Shown: positions 19,891-32,183 of the stretch, piece by piece
How positions within the stretch are numbered: the first letter of the stretch is position 1
Layout of the letters: each line of letters begins with the position of its first letter
Assembly: GCA_014529385.2 (NCBI GenBank)
Contig: CM043950.1
Location: forward strand, 81,230,843 to 81,294,842
Direction of reading: 5' to 3'
DNA length: 64,000 bases
DNA from: Adiantum capillus-veneris
Lineage: Eukaryota; Streptophyta; Polypodiopsida; Polypodiales; Pteridaceae
Notes under the pieces: generated by a model
Database searches by the model: none
Told to the model about the DNA's origin: nothing
What the model saw: the letters and a program-made list of their open reading frames with translations, nothing else
Made by a program: the position numbers and the translations under genes

Positions 19891-20234
19891 GTAGCTTTTG
19901 GCATCGCCGACCCGCGGCCTAACGACCCGCGGCCTAATTTCATCATAACTAAGAATTTACACTTTTAAATCAAAAACTAAGCATAGGTGGGGTATTGGGG
20001 CATCATTGCTAAGCATTTAGATGCATTCTTGGTCAAAAATGACTAGGTCAAAAATCCACTGCTGTTAATAATCGCGATTTTGGAACTTGACCTAAAGTGG
20101 GATTTGAGACCATAGGCATGTGTGCTTAGGTCTTATAAACTTGTCCTAGAAGTTTTGTTACATTTGGATGTCATTTGATGTTGTAACGGATGTGATTTGT
20201 TTGCCGATGAGCGATTGGCTTTTCGTGATTTCAG

Positions 20235-23200
20235 TCACTTGAGTGTAGCTTGAGTTAGATGCGAGTTGTTAGTTGTTTTTCGAGAGATTGACAAGCTCTT
20301 GTAGCCTCTATGCACTAGTCGAGTCAGCTTCATCCCATGGTTTGACAAATTAATCGTGGTTCTCACTAATACTGCAATAAGATAGGATGGTGAGGTTAGA
20401 CATGCGTCCCACAATCCTTCAGTTTGAGTGTACCATTCGTAAATATGCAATCTACCTCATATGGTCCTGACCATGCTATTTTTAGATAATGTTTATTTGT
20501 GCCTTATTTCAACTAATATTGTAAGACCAAGTCCCCTTTCTTGAAGTCCTTGACCTTTAGATTACTGTCATGCCAATATTTTCTTCTCGGTTTGACCACT
20601 TCTAGTTTTAGCATTGCTCTCTACCTGATCTCATCTAGCTTTACCAACTCATCTAGCCTCTTCTTTAGTGTTGAATTGTAGTCCATATAATGTTCAATGG
20701 TCATTCTGAGGCTAGGAAAAACAAATTCCATAGGCACTACTGCCTTTGTGTCATGCACCATTTCAAATGGAGTCATCCCAGTTGTGATCTCATCCTAGTC
20801 TCATCCTAGTTATGTAGTCTTTTAAAAATTATCTTGGTTGGAATGGTCTTTATGGTCTTGTCACTGCTCTCAGCATGTCCATTGCATCTAGGATAATATC
20901 ATGTCAATTTTCAATGCTTGATTGCAAAAATCTCATTTAGAACTAGATTGTTTCATGGATAAAATGGGTTCCTTGATCTAAAACTATCTCACTAAGACAA
21001 GACAACCATACCTACACACAACTTGCTCAAGAACCACAATGTTGACTTTGCTGTGTTGTTGGGCAAGGCCTTCACCTCCACCCATTTGTGCTAACATAAC
21101 ATGTGGCCATCACTATGTACTTATTCTTCCTTGGAGTCACCTTCTGGAATGGACCGATGAATTCTAGACCTTGCTCCATGTGGTTTTACGGTTGTTAGAG
21201 GCATTATATCTATTCCCATTGGTCTACTCATCCTCTGTCCCAAATCAATGTTTTGCAAAAATCCCTAACATCTATCATCACACTCTCCCAACCTACTTGT
21301 AAGATTTTCTTGTAAGTGATGTCAGTGGAATTTCAGAATCCAGTTATGATAGTGCTTTTAGGCTCTTAATGATTAGTGCTTTCTTGCTAGACTGGGACCA
21401 TTCCTTTGAAAAAAATCCTTTGAACTAAAGAAAATCAAACACATTGTATCACTTTGATATGGCCCACCCATTTCCTTAGTGACATAGATGAAATTCCTTC
21501 ATTACTTTTGGACAAGAAGTCAACACTTTTGAACAAAAAGTCAACCCATAGTGAGTCTTCTATTGCTCATGGAAGATCTTAAAGTCAAACTCCAACAAAA
21601 AGAACATCCATTTGATTAAGCGCCCTGAATCACCACCAAAAGAGATCTGCTTGATGATCTATATAAAGGCGGAATAATTTTCTCAAAAAATAATTTTTGA
21701 ACTTTGTTGTGCTAAAACACCATATCCAATGTATCCGATCTTAGTCATGGAGTACCCTTGCTTATCTGTGGGACTAGCAAAATATAATGGGTAGTTTGTC
21801 TTTCCATTAGGTTGAGCCAATATTTCTCCCATCACCATAGCCAAATGTATTGAATCTACGGGACTAAATTTGCGAGATTAGCAAAATATACTGGGTAGTC
21901 TTTCGTTCCATCAGGTTGAGCCAAAATTGCCCCCATCTCCATACTAAATGCATCCACATGGACATGGAATGTAGCTTCCCAATTACTCCAACAAAGAATC
22001 TTCTTGCTAATGCCCTCTTTCAGACACTGGAAATTTAAATCTACACTAAATCTACGAGACTAGGAAATTATACCGGGTAGTCTATCTTTCCATAAGGTTG
22101 AGCCAAAATTTCCCCCATCGACATACCATATGCATCCACATGGACGTGGAATGTAATCTCCCAGTTAGTCTAACAGAGAATTGGCTTCCTGCTAATGCGC
22201 TATTTCAAACACTGGAAACGTGCCTCACATTTTGGAGTTCATACAAACTTCACTCACTTCTGGGTCAATTTATATTGTGGCATTGCCTTTGTTGCTCCAT
22301 GAATGACCTCAACTTAAACACGTTCACTAGTGATCTTGCCTATTGGATGCATTAGTCTTTGTCTCTTCAACCATTTTAATTCCATTTCTAGACACAATAT
22401 GCCCCAAAAGTTGTCCCTTCCAAACTATAAAATTTGATTTTTCTTTACATCTCTCAAGCACCATTTCCAAGAAGACAAGATGCATACCTTCAGTTGAAAA
22501 CATAGTGAAGTCATCTACAAATATCTCCATAAACTTGTATAGAAGCTTATTGAAATTTTCCATAATGCATCAATGAAAGGTTGTTGGTTTTTTAATACGA
22601 ATCGCATAATCAAGTACATAAAAGCTCCCCTTTAGTGATAAATGTCATTTTGGCTATGTCTTGTGATGTTATCCTTAACTAATTGCATTAGCCACTTTAT
22701 CCATCTATGAAATTGTACATTCATCCAGCATCATATCAAACAAAAGAGGAAATGGATCATTGATGGTCTAAGCATTGAGCTTTTGATAATCAACACACAC
22801 CCTCATCTTCCCATTCTTCTTTGAGACAACCATATTGAAAACAACTAGTCCACTTCTCGCTACTTCATTGATGAATCCCACTTTAAGAAAAAAAAATCTT
22901 TCTTTCTTCCCCTTCGTAGCATAATTCAGATTTATTATGTACCCCTAGAGCCTCATTGGTACTATGTCTGGTTTCAGTAGAATGATTTTCCTTTGAGCAT
23001 CTGTTTGGTCCATTTTGCCATCTCCTGCTTAATAGAGTTTACAAGTGTGCCTTCAAATTTAAACTCTAATGGTCATTCCATTCCAGACGTATTGGGCAGA
23101 TTATGTGCTACTTTTGTCTATTGGCATAGTCCTAGAGAGAAGACTATGAATTCCCGCTAGGATGTGGAGGATTTTATGATAATGTCTATTGTAATCTTTA

Positions 23201-23400
23201 CTTTGATAGTTTCCCCATCCTTGGCAATAGTTCTTGCTTCATCATTGTATTAAATGAAGCTCATAAGCTCATGGGCTCTTTGGAAATCCATCCCCCATGT
23301 TGGCAATTTGAAGTACTTATCTAACTAAACCCTCTTGATGACCTTGAGCGCCTCTTTCAATGGGTGTAGCAGCTACAGTTCTTGAGGGAAAATGGTTGCT
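20235..23400 (-). pseudogene. Decayed Ty3/gypsy pol
   Basis: Several pol landmarks appear in order on the minus strand. RT: VVSKKNGKMRVCVDYQKLNA (about 22850-22790) and FVDDFTMFS...LLGHIVSRNGIK (22560-22360). RNase H: FHVHVDAYGMSMGEILAQP (about 22150), a GRLIKWMFFLLEFDF strand (about 21620). Integrase tail: MVHDTKAVVPMEFVFP and KRLDELVKLDEIR (about 20765-20640) and a KKGDLVL segment (about 20530). Stops and shifts are frequent. The FVDD box and the RLIKW strand point to a non-chromodomain gypsy lineage. The RNase H start appears three times (see findings). Confidence 0.8.
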
Positions 23401-24329
23401 TTGACCATATTTCCATCTTTGTATTTGAAAGGGCTAAGGTGGATTAGCCAATGAAGCATTCGTACTAATTGCATAAGTAGGAGCATAGGAATGCTATAAT
23501 CACACAAATAATCAATGCACATAAGAGAACATTGTAAGCATACAATGATTATTTTTTCATTATTGAGTGTATACACAAGCTAAATTTATAGCCTTGAGCT
23601 AGGCATATTTGCACACACAGGTGACAATGTCACAGAGATTTCCATGTAAGCTATACATTGGGATTTACCACATGGTTATTACATGGTTTGTCACATGCCA
23701 TAAGTTGACTAGGCTTCCACATGTAAAAGGGCTTACACACATTAAGTGCTACAAAACCTGCACACTAGAAACCCTCCTTGTGTGGGTTTTGTCTGCACTA
23801 AAGCACTCACACTACCTTCCCTCAAAACACACTAGGGGTAGGTACGAGGTAGGTACATAGGATGCAATCCTCCCCTTAAGGGAAGGGATGCATAAAATCC
23901 CCTAGACACAAGGTGGATTACACAAAATAGCTCTTCATCTAATATGTGGGATTGCTCATGGGATATAAGACTTTGGCCTCTTATGGAGTTGCTTTCCACT
24001 CCCTCTAAGCTCTAGTCTTTTGTAGAGGCATCCTAAAATTTCAAGAAGGCTGTCAAAACCTATCGCAAAGTAGAGTATGAACTAATATCTTTGCAAAATA
24101 TTTGAACCCTCCAAAAATAAGAACACAGTCCTACAAAGCTCCTTGCATCATGTACATTTTACAAAGGTGGAAAATTGTAAATAGCAGGAACCGTAGCTGG
24201 ATCCTTGCTAACACCCTCACGCATAACAATATGTCCCAAGAATTGTATCGTGCACATAAGAGGTCACTTTATTGCCTTTGAGCACCACCTATATGCTTCC
24301 TTAATGCTCATAAACTTGTGTTAGATGCT
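23401..24329. other. No gene recognised
   Basis: AT-rich DNA with CACACA runs near 23620 and 23700. It is possibly the 5' part of the decayed gypsy element to its left, but I can name no domain. Confidence 0.45.
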
Positions 24330-24760
24330 CTTAGTACTCTACTTTCGGCACGTCGTAAATCAAGAGCAAACACACATCAAAACTTGAAAACTATCAATAC
24401 TTTAACTTTAATTCAAATTGAGTCAGGACTTAGCAAGGCAAAGATCTCTAAATGGATGCACTAAACCCTAAGTTGGGCTCCCCTTTTGGTATTTCTTTTA
24501 TATTAATCAGTCACAAAGCACAATTGTTAGGGAGTCCACTCGACAACCACACAACCATGAATAGATCCACCATAGACGACCCCTAAGGCACACTTATATA
24601 GGATTTGGACCCAAAAGCAACTAATTACATATCAAGCACCCAAAAGCAACAACTACTAAAAAACATGGCCCGTCCGAGCACTCTATAAAAGTTAATTGCT
24701 CTAAGAATCAACAACTCAGCCTGCCACGTTAGCACCCAAAAGAAGATAATGCATTTTGTG
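24330..24760 (-). repeat. LTR remnant of the chromovirus family
   Basis: CCCCTTTTGGTATTTCTTTTATATTAATCAG (about 24481-24511, shared piecewise) matches the R/U5 part of the LTR at 1817-2439 and the AAATACC...AAAGGG block of 8939-9575 and 11519-12219. The ends are eroded. Confidence 0.5.
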
Positions 24761-24829
24761 GTGGAATTCTTATATTCATGCAGTGTCACATCGTCATGCT
24801 TGTACATTCTCATGTCATGATCCAATCGG

Positions 24830-24945
<116 letters not shown>

Positions 24946-24964
24946 CCCCACAAGAGGTTGTGTG

Positions 24965-25200
24965 CACTTGTGACGTTTTTAGCGACAAAAATACATTGGG
25001 TTTTTATACTCCCTGGTGTCGCTAAGACCATCACTAATAGCGTCGCTACAGGAACGTGCTATATGCATCTCTATTTGCATCACTATTTGCATTGCTATCT
25101 TCATCGCTATATAGCAACACAGATAGCGATGATTGCAAGCTTCCTATAGTGACGCGCTTAGCGACGTTGCAGAGCCTTATATAGCGACGCCCGAGAGTAA
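24965..25200. repeat. CACTA terminal and subterminal repeats
   Basis: The motif TAGCGACG or its complement occurs around 24980, 25016, 25038, 25156 and 25180, with weaker TAGCGATG copies at 25101 and 25129. A CTATAGTG at 25144-25151 is, on the minus strand, CACTATAGGAAGC. Arrays of a short motif near the ends are the transposase-binding regions of CACTA elements. Confidence 0.6.
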
Positions 25201-25389
25201 AATTTTTTGGGTGGCAGGGCATTCACCCATCAACCGTATTGAATGTTTCAATAATAGAGTAAACCTAAATGAATCCAAGATAAGCCCAGATTCACCTTTG
25301 AAAGAAAGTGCAAGGTATAGACCCAAATTAGTCACCCACAAGACAATATAACCATTAACTCCATCATGCATAGTATTGTTTGAAGAATA

Positions 25390-25616
25390 TGTTGGAATTA
25401 GGGTTGGAGAGAAACACACACAGCTTGGAGAAGACGAAGGAAGCTCAATGCACACAATAGAGAGTGTGTTACTTAGTGTGCAATGGAAGGATAGATAGCC
25501 CTAGAGTGATGGGCATATATACAATGCTCGGGGGAAAAAACCTCCTAAAGAGAGAAAAAATGCCCCGGCGGTCCTTGTGTGTTCACACACATCACTACCA
25601 CATGTATATGGTAACA
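25390..25616 (-). repeat. 3' LTR of the copia element
   Basis: TGTTGGAATTAGGG ... ATGGTAACA. About eight mismatches to the other LTR. The adjoining CCCCCCTGGAG on its right is the purine tract read on the minus strand. Confidence 0.93.
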
Positions 25617-25691
25617 AATCCCCCCTGGAGTGATGCGGTGAACGAGAGCTGGCACATGAGTAAAGGGAAGTGCCATGCCCTGAGGACAGGA

Positions 25692-26201
25692 TTAGTCCAC
25701 AAAGGGGAGTAAGCCCAAAGCTTTGCGGAAAGCTTCAAGATTCTCACGAGACAATGCCTTTGTGAAAAGATCTGCAAGGTTGTCCTGTGTTGGCACATAA
25801 GCCAAGCTGATCTCTCCTGCTGAGAGCCTCTCCCTGACATAGTGATAATGCACCTCAATGTGCTTTGTGCGAGCGTGAAAAACTGGGTTCCTCGCAACTG
25901 CCAGTGCGCTCTGACTGTCAGTGTAGATAGTGTTGGCAGTGTCTTGTCCAACACCCAAATCAGCCATAAGGCGTCTGAGCCATACACACTCAACCGTAGC
26001 TGTGAAGACTGCCCTGTACTCAGCCTCACAACTCGAAGTGGCCATAGTAGGTTGCTTCTTGCTCAACCATGATATACATGAACTGTCAAGCATGAAACAA
26101 AAACCACTTGTGGACACTCGCGTATCAAAACAACCAGCCCAATCTGAGTCCGAAAAAGCATGTAAGTCTGGCGGCAATGATCCCCCCTTGGGATAAAACA
26201 A
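25692..26201 (-). CDS. Copia RNase H
   Basis: 169 codons with the Ty1/copia RNase H landmarks: FSDSDWAGC (first catalytic D), the SWLSKKQPTMATSSCEAEYRA segment (catalytic E), TDSQSALAVARNPVFHARTKHIEVHYH and the end DLFTKAL. It is separated from the RT frame by a short gap and a frameshift near 26260. Together they would be one polyprotein. Confidence 0.93.
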   Translation of the reverse strand: MFYPKGGSLPPDLHAFSDSDWAGCFDTRVSTSGFCFMLDSSCISWLSKKQPTMATSSCEAEYRAVFTATVECVWLRRLMADLGVGQDTANTIYTDSQSALAVARNPVFHARTKHIEVHYHYVRERLSAGEISLAYVPTQDNLADLFTKALSRENLEAFRKALGLLPFVD

Positions 26202-26259
26202 GCCAAGATGTAAAGTGCCACTAAGGTAGCGGAAAATCCTCTTAACAGCCTGCCAATGC

Positions 26260-27345
26260 TTAGACCCTGAAGCTATGCATAAACCTGCTCACCTGTGAGA
26301 CTGCAAACTGAATATCCGGCCTCGTGTTGCATACATGAATGAGGCAGCCAACAACAATTTGGTAAAGAGTGACATTAGCAGGATCGCCAGCATCATGTAG
26401 ACTCAACTTCAAACCTGTTTCCATGGGAGTGGCAATAGGTTTGCAGTCCTCAAGTCCAAACTTCCATAGCAATGTCTCTATGTAACTTTTCTGACACAAG
26501 GAAATACCACCATCCCACTGCTTAAATTGTATACCCAAGTAATGATGCAACAGTCCCAAATCTTTCATCTTGAAAGTAGCATTCAAATCCGTCTTAAATT
26601 CAGCAATATGTCTCTCATTTGGTCCAGTGATCAACAAATCATCGACATAGAGAACCACAATGAGAAATACATCATCCTCACGTTTTACATACAATGTGCT
26701 TTCTGTTGGACTGTCATGAAATCCTCGTTTAACCAAATGAGTGTCAGCTTTCTCATACCAAGCGCGAGGAGATTGCTTCAATCCATACAAAGCCTTCTTA
26801 CATTTGCACACTTTGTCCTCTTGTCCTTTTATGACAAAACCGCGAGGCTGTGTTACATAAACTTCCTCAAATATGTCACCATTCAAGAAAGCAGTAACAA
26901 TGTCTGATTGATGTACATACCAACCAAAATGAGCTACCAATGCACATAGAAAATGCACAGTAGTCATACGACAAGTGGGAGCAAAAGTCTCTTCATAATC
27001 TATGCCTTTTTGCTGTGCATAACCCTTTGCAACAAGTCGAGCCTTATGGCGATCAATCTCACCATCCGGCTTGCATTTCAACTTGTAAAGGCACTTCGTA
27101 CCAATGGCCTTTTTTCCAGGAGGCAAATCACATAAAGTCCATGTGTCATTTTCTATGAGTGCATCATATTCTGATTGCATGGCAGCCATCCAATTTTCTA
27201 AATTCTGTGCTTCATCAAAAGCCAAAGGCTCCTCAACATCATGTAAAGTAGACACAACCAAAGCATAACAATCTGATGCATAAGATGCATGGCTAGAGCC
27301 TGAACGAGTACGACTAGACAAAGGTGCATCCAATTTACCAGCCAT
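26260..27345 (-). CDS. Copia reverse transcriptase
   Basis: 361 codons matching the copia RT: LENWMAAMQSEYDALIENDTW, KARLVAKGYAQQKGIDYEETFAP, DIVTAFLNG, KALYGLKQSPRAWY and the catalytic box VLYVDDLLITG (about 26630-26655). It ends with RPDIQFAVSQVSRFM, just before a shift into the RNase H frame. The N-terminal methionine is only the first in frame after a break near 27345. Confidence 0.95.
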   Translation of the reverse strand: MAGKLDAPLSSRTRSGSSHASYASDCYALVVSTLHDVEEPLAFDEAQNLENWMAAMQSEYDALIENDTWTLCDLPPGKKAIGTKCLYKLKCKPDGEIDRHKARLVAKGYAQQKGIDYEETFAPTCRMTTVHFLCALVAHFGWYVHQSDIVTAFLNGDIFEEVYVTQPRGFVIKGQEDKVCKCKKALYGLKQSPRAWYEKADTHLVKRGFHDSPTESTLYVKREDDVFLIVVLYVDDLLITGPNERHIAEFKTDLNATFKMKDLGLLHHYLGIQFKQWDGGISLCQKSYIETLLWKFGLEDCKPIATPMETGLKLSLHDAGDPANVTLYQIVVGCLIHVCNTRPDIQFAVSQVSRFMHSFRV

Positions 27346-28268
27346 TTTTGCATACCTCTAGCCTGCTCATTTTCAGCCCTTTCCTCATCAAGTACATCAT
27401 GTACATCTGCATCAGTAATAGGCTGATCTAAAACATTTTCAGAAACCCCCATAGGCTGTACATTTGCCTCATTGGAACTTACATTCGTATTTTCACCACT
27501 GAAAAGAGGCAACAAAGTGTCATAAATGTCCTGTGAGCTTACATTACTGTCCCTAGTACATGACAGCAAGGGCTGAACAGAATCTTCCACAAACACTACA
27601 TCCCGAGAAACCAGAATACGTTTTGTTTGTGGATGATACAACCTGTAACCTTTGCTTTTAGCACTATAACAAACAAAAATACATTTGACAGCCTTATCAT
27701 CCAATTTTCTGCGCTGCACTTGTGGCACCAAAGCATATGCCAAACAGCCAAAAACACGCATGTGCTCAATAGAAGGCTTTCTATCATGCCATGCTTCATA
27801 TGGAGTAATAGACTGCAAAGATTTTGTAGGACACCTGTTAAGCACATAAGTGGCACACATGATGGCCTCAAGCCAAAAAGAATGCGGCAAAGCTTGACTT
27901 TTGACCATACATCGTGCCATTTCCGTCAGTGACCTGTTTTTCCTCTCAGCAACACCATTTTGCTGAGGTGTATAAGGCACTGTACATTGGTGTTTTATCC
28001 CACGACTAGCCAGAAATGCATTAAATTCATGAGACATATACTCCCCCCCTTGATCGGAACGGAGGGTGCCCATAGTACATTTCGAGACATTTTCAGCCAT
28101 AGCCAGAAATTGTTTGAAGCACATAAAAACTTCGGACTTCACTTTAAGCGAAAATACCCATGCATGCCTGGAGTAATCATCAATGAAAGTCACGAAGTAC
28201 AAGTAATTGCCCAAGGATGGAGTTTGCATGGGCGCACAAACATCACTATGCACAAGCTGCAACTGCAT
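27198..28268 (-). CDS. Copia integrase
   Basis: The integrase core has D in VHSDVCAPM, D in LRSDQGGEY and E in NGVAERKNRS, the DDE triad with copia spacing, then YVLNRCPTK and the typical copia linker VFGCLAYALVP...KCIFVCYSAKSKGYRLY. The last 30-50 codons, after DEERAENEQARG, are read in the wrong frame, so the true protein continues in the RT frame. Confidence 0.94.
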   Translation of the reverse strand: MQLQLVHSDVCAPMQTPSLGNYLYFVTFIDDYSRHAWVFSLKVKSEVFMCFKQFLAMAENVSKCTMGTLRSDQGGEYMSHEFNAFLASRGIKHQCTVPYTPQQNGVAERKNRSLTEMARCMVKSQALPHSFWLEAIMCATYVLNRCPTKSLQSITPYEAWHDRKPSIEHMRVFGCLAYALVPQVQRRKLDDKAVKCIFVCYSAKSKGYRLYHPQTKRILVSRDVVFVEDSVQPLLSCTRDSNVSSQDIYDTLLPLFSGENTNVSSNEANVQPMGVSENVLDQPITDADVHDVLDEERAENEQARGMQKWLVNWMHLCLVVLVQALAMHLMHQIVMLWLCLLYMMLRSLWLLMKHRI

Positions 28269-28306
28269 GTGGCCCGAACTGAACCATCCTTTGGAAACTT
28301 AGAACG

Positions 28307-29959
28307 CTACATCTTACCCAAAATACAGCCTTCACAAACATGTTTGACAGGTGCTTCAAGAGGCGGCAAAGAAGCAACCATATCAGATTTCTGCAAACGT
28401 AGCAAACTGGTAAAATTCAGACGACTAAAACGTGCATGCCAAAGTTTTGCATCTGAAATAGCCCTTGAATCTGCAACATCATTTGCAAAATTTTGTCCAC
28501 ACTTGTCATAAAAAGTGAGATTGTACAACCCACGGCACAAAAGCCCAGATGCAACAATTTCATCACCAAAACTGAGATCATGAACTATACATGTGTCATT
28601 CACAAATTTGACTACAAGTCGAAGTCTATCAAGTGCGGATACAGACAAGAGATTCTTCTTGATCCCAGGGACATAAAGTGCATCAACAAGTGTGAAGGAG
28701 CTGCCATTAGCAACAGTGAGCGCAATCTTTCCAACTCCCTGAACTAGATAAGAGGCGTTGTTGGCACAAGTGATTGAATTCCCATGAGGGACAGACTCGA
28801 GAGAGGTACACAATTCACGATGTGAGGTAACGTGCTTTGTAGCACCACTGTCAAAATACCACACATGTGAATCTGCAGCAACTGACAAGCATGCATCATG
28901 GACAGCAGGATTGTAAGTGCACTCTGCGCTAAAAGCCCATTCTGCATCAACATCAGCATTACAGTCTCCTTTCACAGAAGGCTCAACAATGGCTGCATTT
29001 GTAGTGGAACCAGCATTTGCAGTGGAACCACCCTCTTTCTTCTTAGCCTCTTTGGCCTTCAACTTAGGACACGACTTGATCAAGTGATCATTAGCTTTAC
29101 AATAATGGCAACGCATCTTCTTTTTGCCCTTGTCACCAAAATTTCTAGACGAATTGCTGCCAGCAGAAGCATTAGGAACATAATTTTTTTCACTCGCAGC
29201 AGAACCATAAGAAGTGGCTGCATTACTGTTACCACCCTTTCTTTGAGAAGCAATAAAAGCCTGTTCAACTGCACGCTGCCTAGTCCTGTTTTTTCTGGAA
29301 AGTGACTCTTGCAACAGCAATGTGCATAATGCATCAAACTTGACAACTTTTGGATTTCCTTGGGTCATAAGTCTCCAAGTACTAGCAAAAGTCTGGTAAG
29401 AATCTGGTAAGGCATCAAGAACAGTTTGCACAAGGGAACTGTCTGAAATGACTTCTCCTACAGAAATAAGTTGCTCATTGATATCCTTGACACTAGCAAG
29501 GAAAGTGTCCATATCATCTTCCTCATGCATAATCTTCGACTCCAACTCTTTACGCAACAAAGCAATCTTAGCCTCATTGCGACTTGCATAAAGACCAGCC
29601 AAAATATCCCAAGCCTGTTTTGCAGATTTTGCTGAACGGATGTGAGGAACAATGGTGCGCTTCACAGACAACACAATCAATGCATGAGCCTGCGCATCCT
29701 TAACATCCCAACGAGCTTGTTTTGCCCTAGGCAAAACAACTCTAACAGTTGCAATCCTTGCAGCAAGACCTGCAACATCATCAACATCGCCTACATCCTC
29801 AGAATTAGGACGTACATCAATGCGCTACACAATGTTCCAGACACCCTTTGACACAAGAATATGTTGCATCATATAAGCCCACATAGGGTAGTTGTCCCCA
29901 TCCAACCTGTCCTAAATAGCAAACATCTTGAACACATCTGTGTTGTTATTGTCAGCCAT
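28307..29959 (-). pseudogene. Copia gag and protease, with stops
   Basis: The likely start is ATG at 29959 (MADNNNTDVF). Stops occur about 15 and 60 codons later, after which 475 codons are open (29734-28307). Gag shows the UBN2-type core (LRKELESKIMHEEDDMDTFL...LDALPDSYQTF) and one zinc knuckle CHYCKANDHLIKSC (near 29105). The protease has an intact active site WYFDSGATKHVT (near 28850). The pre-integrase segment LWHARFSRLN...CEGCILGKM follows and ends at TAG plus a one-base shift before the integrase frame. Confidence 0.92.
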
Positions 29960-30307
29960 GGTAAATGCTGCACCTGATGTGAAAACTGCCCGAAAATAGG
30001 AGAAACCGAACGGGAACAACCTGTGCTATGTAGCACAAACCGTAGAAGACTATAAGGTACTTGTTATGCAGAAAACGGCACTGACATAAATTTTCAACAA
30101 AATGACAAAATAGCATGTGCAATATTGCTTGTAATGGAAACGGAGGCCAAAATGAGCCCAAATCAAAATTCTGAGCAGACTGAGCTCATCGAGCTCGCCC
30201 AAAATAGCTATTGACTTGCGAACGCTTGCCAAATCTCGCTGAAATCGGAGAAAGTGAGCAGGCGTGTGCTGGAGCAGCTGGCGACTAAGCCCGGGAGGGT
30301 GCAACCT

Positions 30308-30319
30308 GCTCTGATACCA
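30308..30319 (-). other. Primer binding site, iMet-tRNA
   Basis: The minus strand reads TGGTATCAGAGC, the exact complement expected for initiator-methionine tRNA, two bases inside the 5' LTR. Confidence 0.93.
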
Positions 30320-30321
30320 AT

Positions 30322-30548
30322 TGTTGGAATTAGGGTTGCAGAGAAACACACACAGCTTGGAGAAGACGAAGGAAGCTCAAGGCACACAATAGAGAGTGTG
30401 TTACTTAGTGTCCAATGGAAGGATAGATAGCCCTAGAGTGATGGGCATGTATACAATGATCGGGGGAAAAAACCTCCTAAAGAGGGAAAAAATGTCCCGG
30501 CGGTCCTAGTGTGTTCACACACATCACTACCACATGTATATGGTAACA
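30322..30548 (-). repeat. 5' LTR of the copia element
   Basis: 227 bp, pair of 25390-25616. The flanking AATGAATA contains the proposed duplication GAATA at 30552-30556. Confidence 0.93.
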
Positions 30549-30815
30549 AATGAATAAATATACAAAATTGGCAAAAGTAAATTGACGAAAGTAAATCAAT
30601 GACAATTGTACACATCATAGGCAAAATCACTTGATTGTTAAGCTTTGCAAATGTAATAGTTACAACACCATTGTCATTATTTACAAAATACATGGTTTTC
30701 CAATAGTTACAAAAAGAAGTACACACGTCATCTCATTATACATGCTATGACAAAAGGAAACTAATGCTATCTGGCTCGGCTAAACTGACGTCGTCTAATC
30801 AAATGTCTCATCGCG

Positions 30816-32133
30816 TTGGTGCATCCAATTTGTGTCGACAAAGGGAGAAGCCAGCAGCAGGTGCACGACATTAGGCAGGTTGATGGTATCGAACTTTGGC
30901 AGGACTCAGGTCTCACAGTGCTGTGTATGCCAGATGTGGAAATTAACAGGTCAAGCAGTGATTTTTGGTCTCTAATAGTCGAGATGTTTGCAGGTACATG
31001 AAGTATGGTCTCCATTTATTCTATGACTCGGTTATTGGGTTTGTCACTCAGGGTTTTTTTGGAGGTTCATTTCAAATTGAAGCTTGAATGTGGTCATCTA
31101 TCACGATCGCATCGCGTTTGAGGTGGCCAATGTTTGGTGCGGCCGCAATTATTGGTAAATATTAGGGCGCCCGGGATCAGATTCTTGAAGGGTCAATTGT
31201 GCCTACGTACGATTGTGAAGGCGTTGGTTCGAGAGCATCAACTTCAAGTCGTGGTAAAGTATAGGGTGTCGGCAGCGGATCACGTCCGATGGGAACGTCG
31301 GGTAGATTGTAAGTTAATAAAAAATTAAACTTCTAAAATATTGCCATGCTAAAAATACTATGGTGAGCGACTTGCAATCCTGAGGTAATGCGCCACCTGT
31401 TGTGATCAGAGAACAAAGGCATGCACAGGGCGGCAGGGGACAGTACCAAAGAAGGCAAGATTGACCACGTGGTGATATGCAAATGATGATAACACGAGGT
31501 CAAGTTGCCAAGGCTGCAAGGTGCATAGGGTGCTACTGAGAACACGAGAAGAAGGGCCAATTGAAGCCATGGGGCAGTCATGCCGTGAGCAGGAGACTAA
31601 GCCAGGGCGCCACTTGCTGCTGCATGGAGGATTGCCAGAAGGGGTTGTTGGAGGTGCTAAACAAAGGAGGGGCCGCCGGGGGCGGTGGATAAAAGACAAT
31701 TGGAGGCGGGTTGCCTTTATCTTTTTGGGTTGCAGTTGGTGAAGGCACATAGCCGCCAGGTCGTAAAGGGAGAGGGCAGGCCAAGCCAATGGAATGGTTG
31801 GTGCAGAGCTACAGTTTTCAAGGGGTTGGAAGCCACGAGGTGGCGCTGCTTATAAGAAATGCGCCTCAAGAGGGCAGTCACATAGCATGAAAGTGGTCGC
31901 CAAATGTTGGCCGAACAGGGAATTGCATAACGAAAGCCAAGGGCAGCCGGGAGCCGGCAAAGGGAGGAGACCAGAGTGTTTTCAAAGTTCTTTAACACCG
32001 CCATTGTACCCCAAATTCGTGTTATGCAATCATTATGGCTTTGTTGGAATCTTTGGTGTAAATTTGTTCCCTCGTCTTATCTGGTGCTAGTCCGTGGTAG
32101 CGTTGGCTCCGGACCACATGGGTGTGTGTGTGT

Positions 32134-32183
<50 letters not shown>

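Larger units (their letters stand above)
25390..30551 (-). mobile_element. Ty1/copia retrotransposon, nearly complete
   Basis: Two 227-bp LTRs about 96% identical flank gag, protease, integrase, RT and RNase H in copia order. GAATA occurs at 25385-25389 and 30552-30556 and fits as a 5-bp target duplication if three extra bases (AAT, present next to both LTRs) belong to the LTR. A perfect iMet primer site lies at 30308-30319 and a purine tract at 25617-25635. A few stops and frameshifts interrupt the polyprotein. It sits in the 3' region of the CACTA element. Confidence 0.93.

Noticed and set aside
30788-30792. ACGTC as target duplication of the gag-only element (also at 35897-35901)
   Set aside because: The left copy is 23 bases away from the LTR start; the reading frame across 30815/35897 is better explained with no remaining duplication.
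31406-31789. Proline/leucine-rich ORFs in the large LTRs (also near 34930-35239)
   Set aside because: Found in both LTRs but interrupted differently, with no domain and competing frames on both strands.
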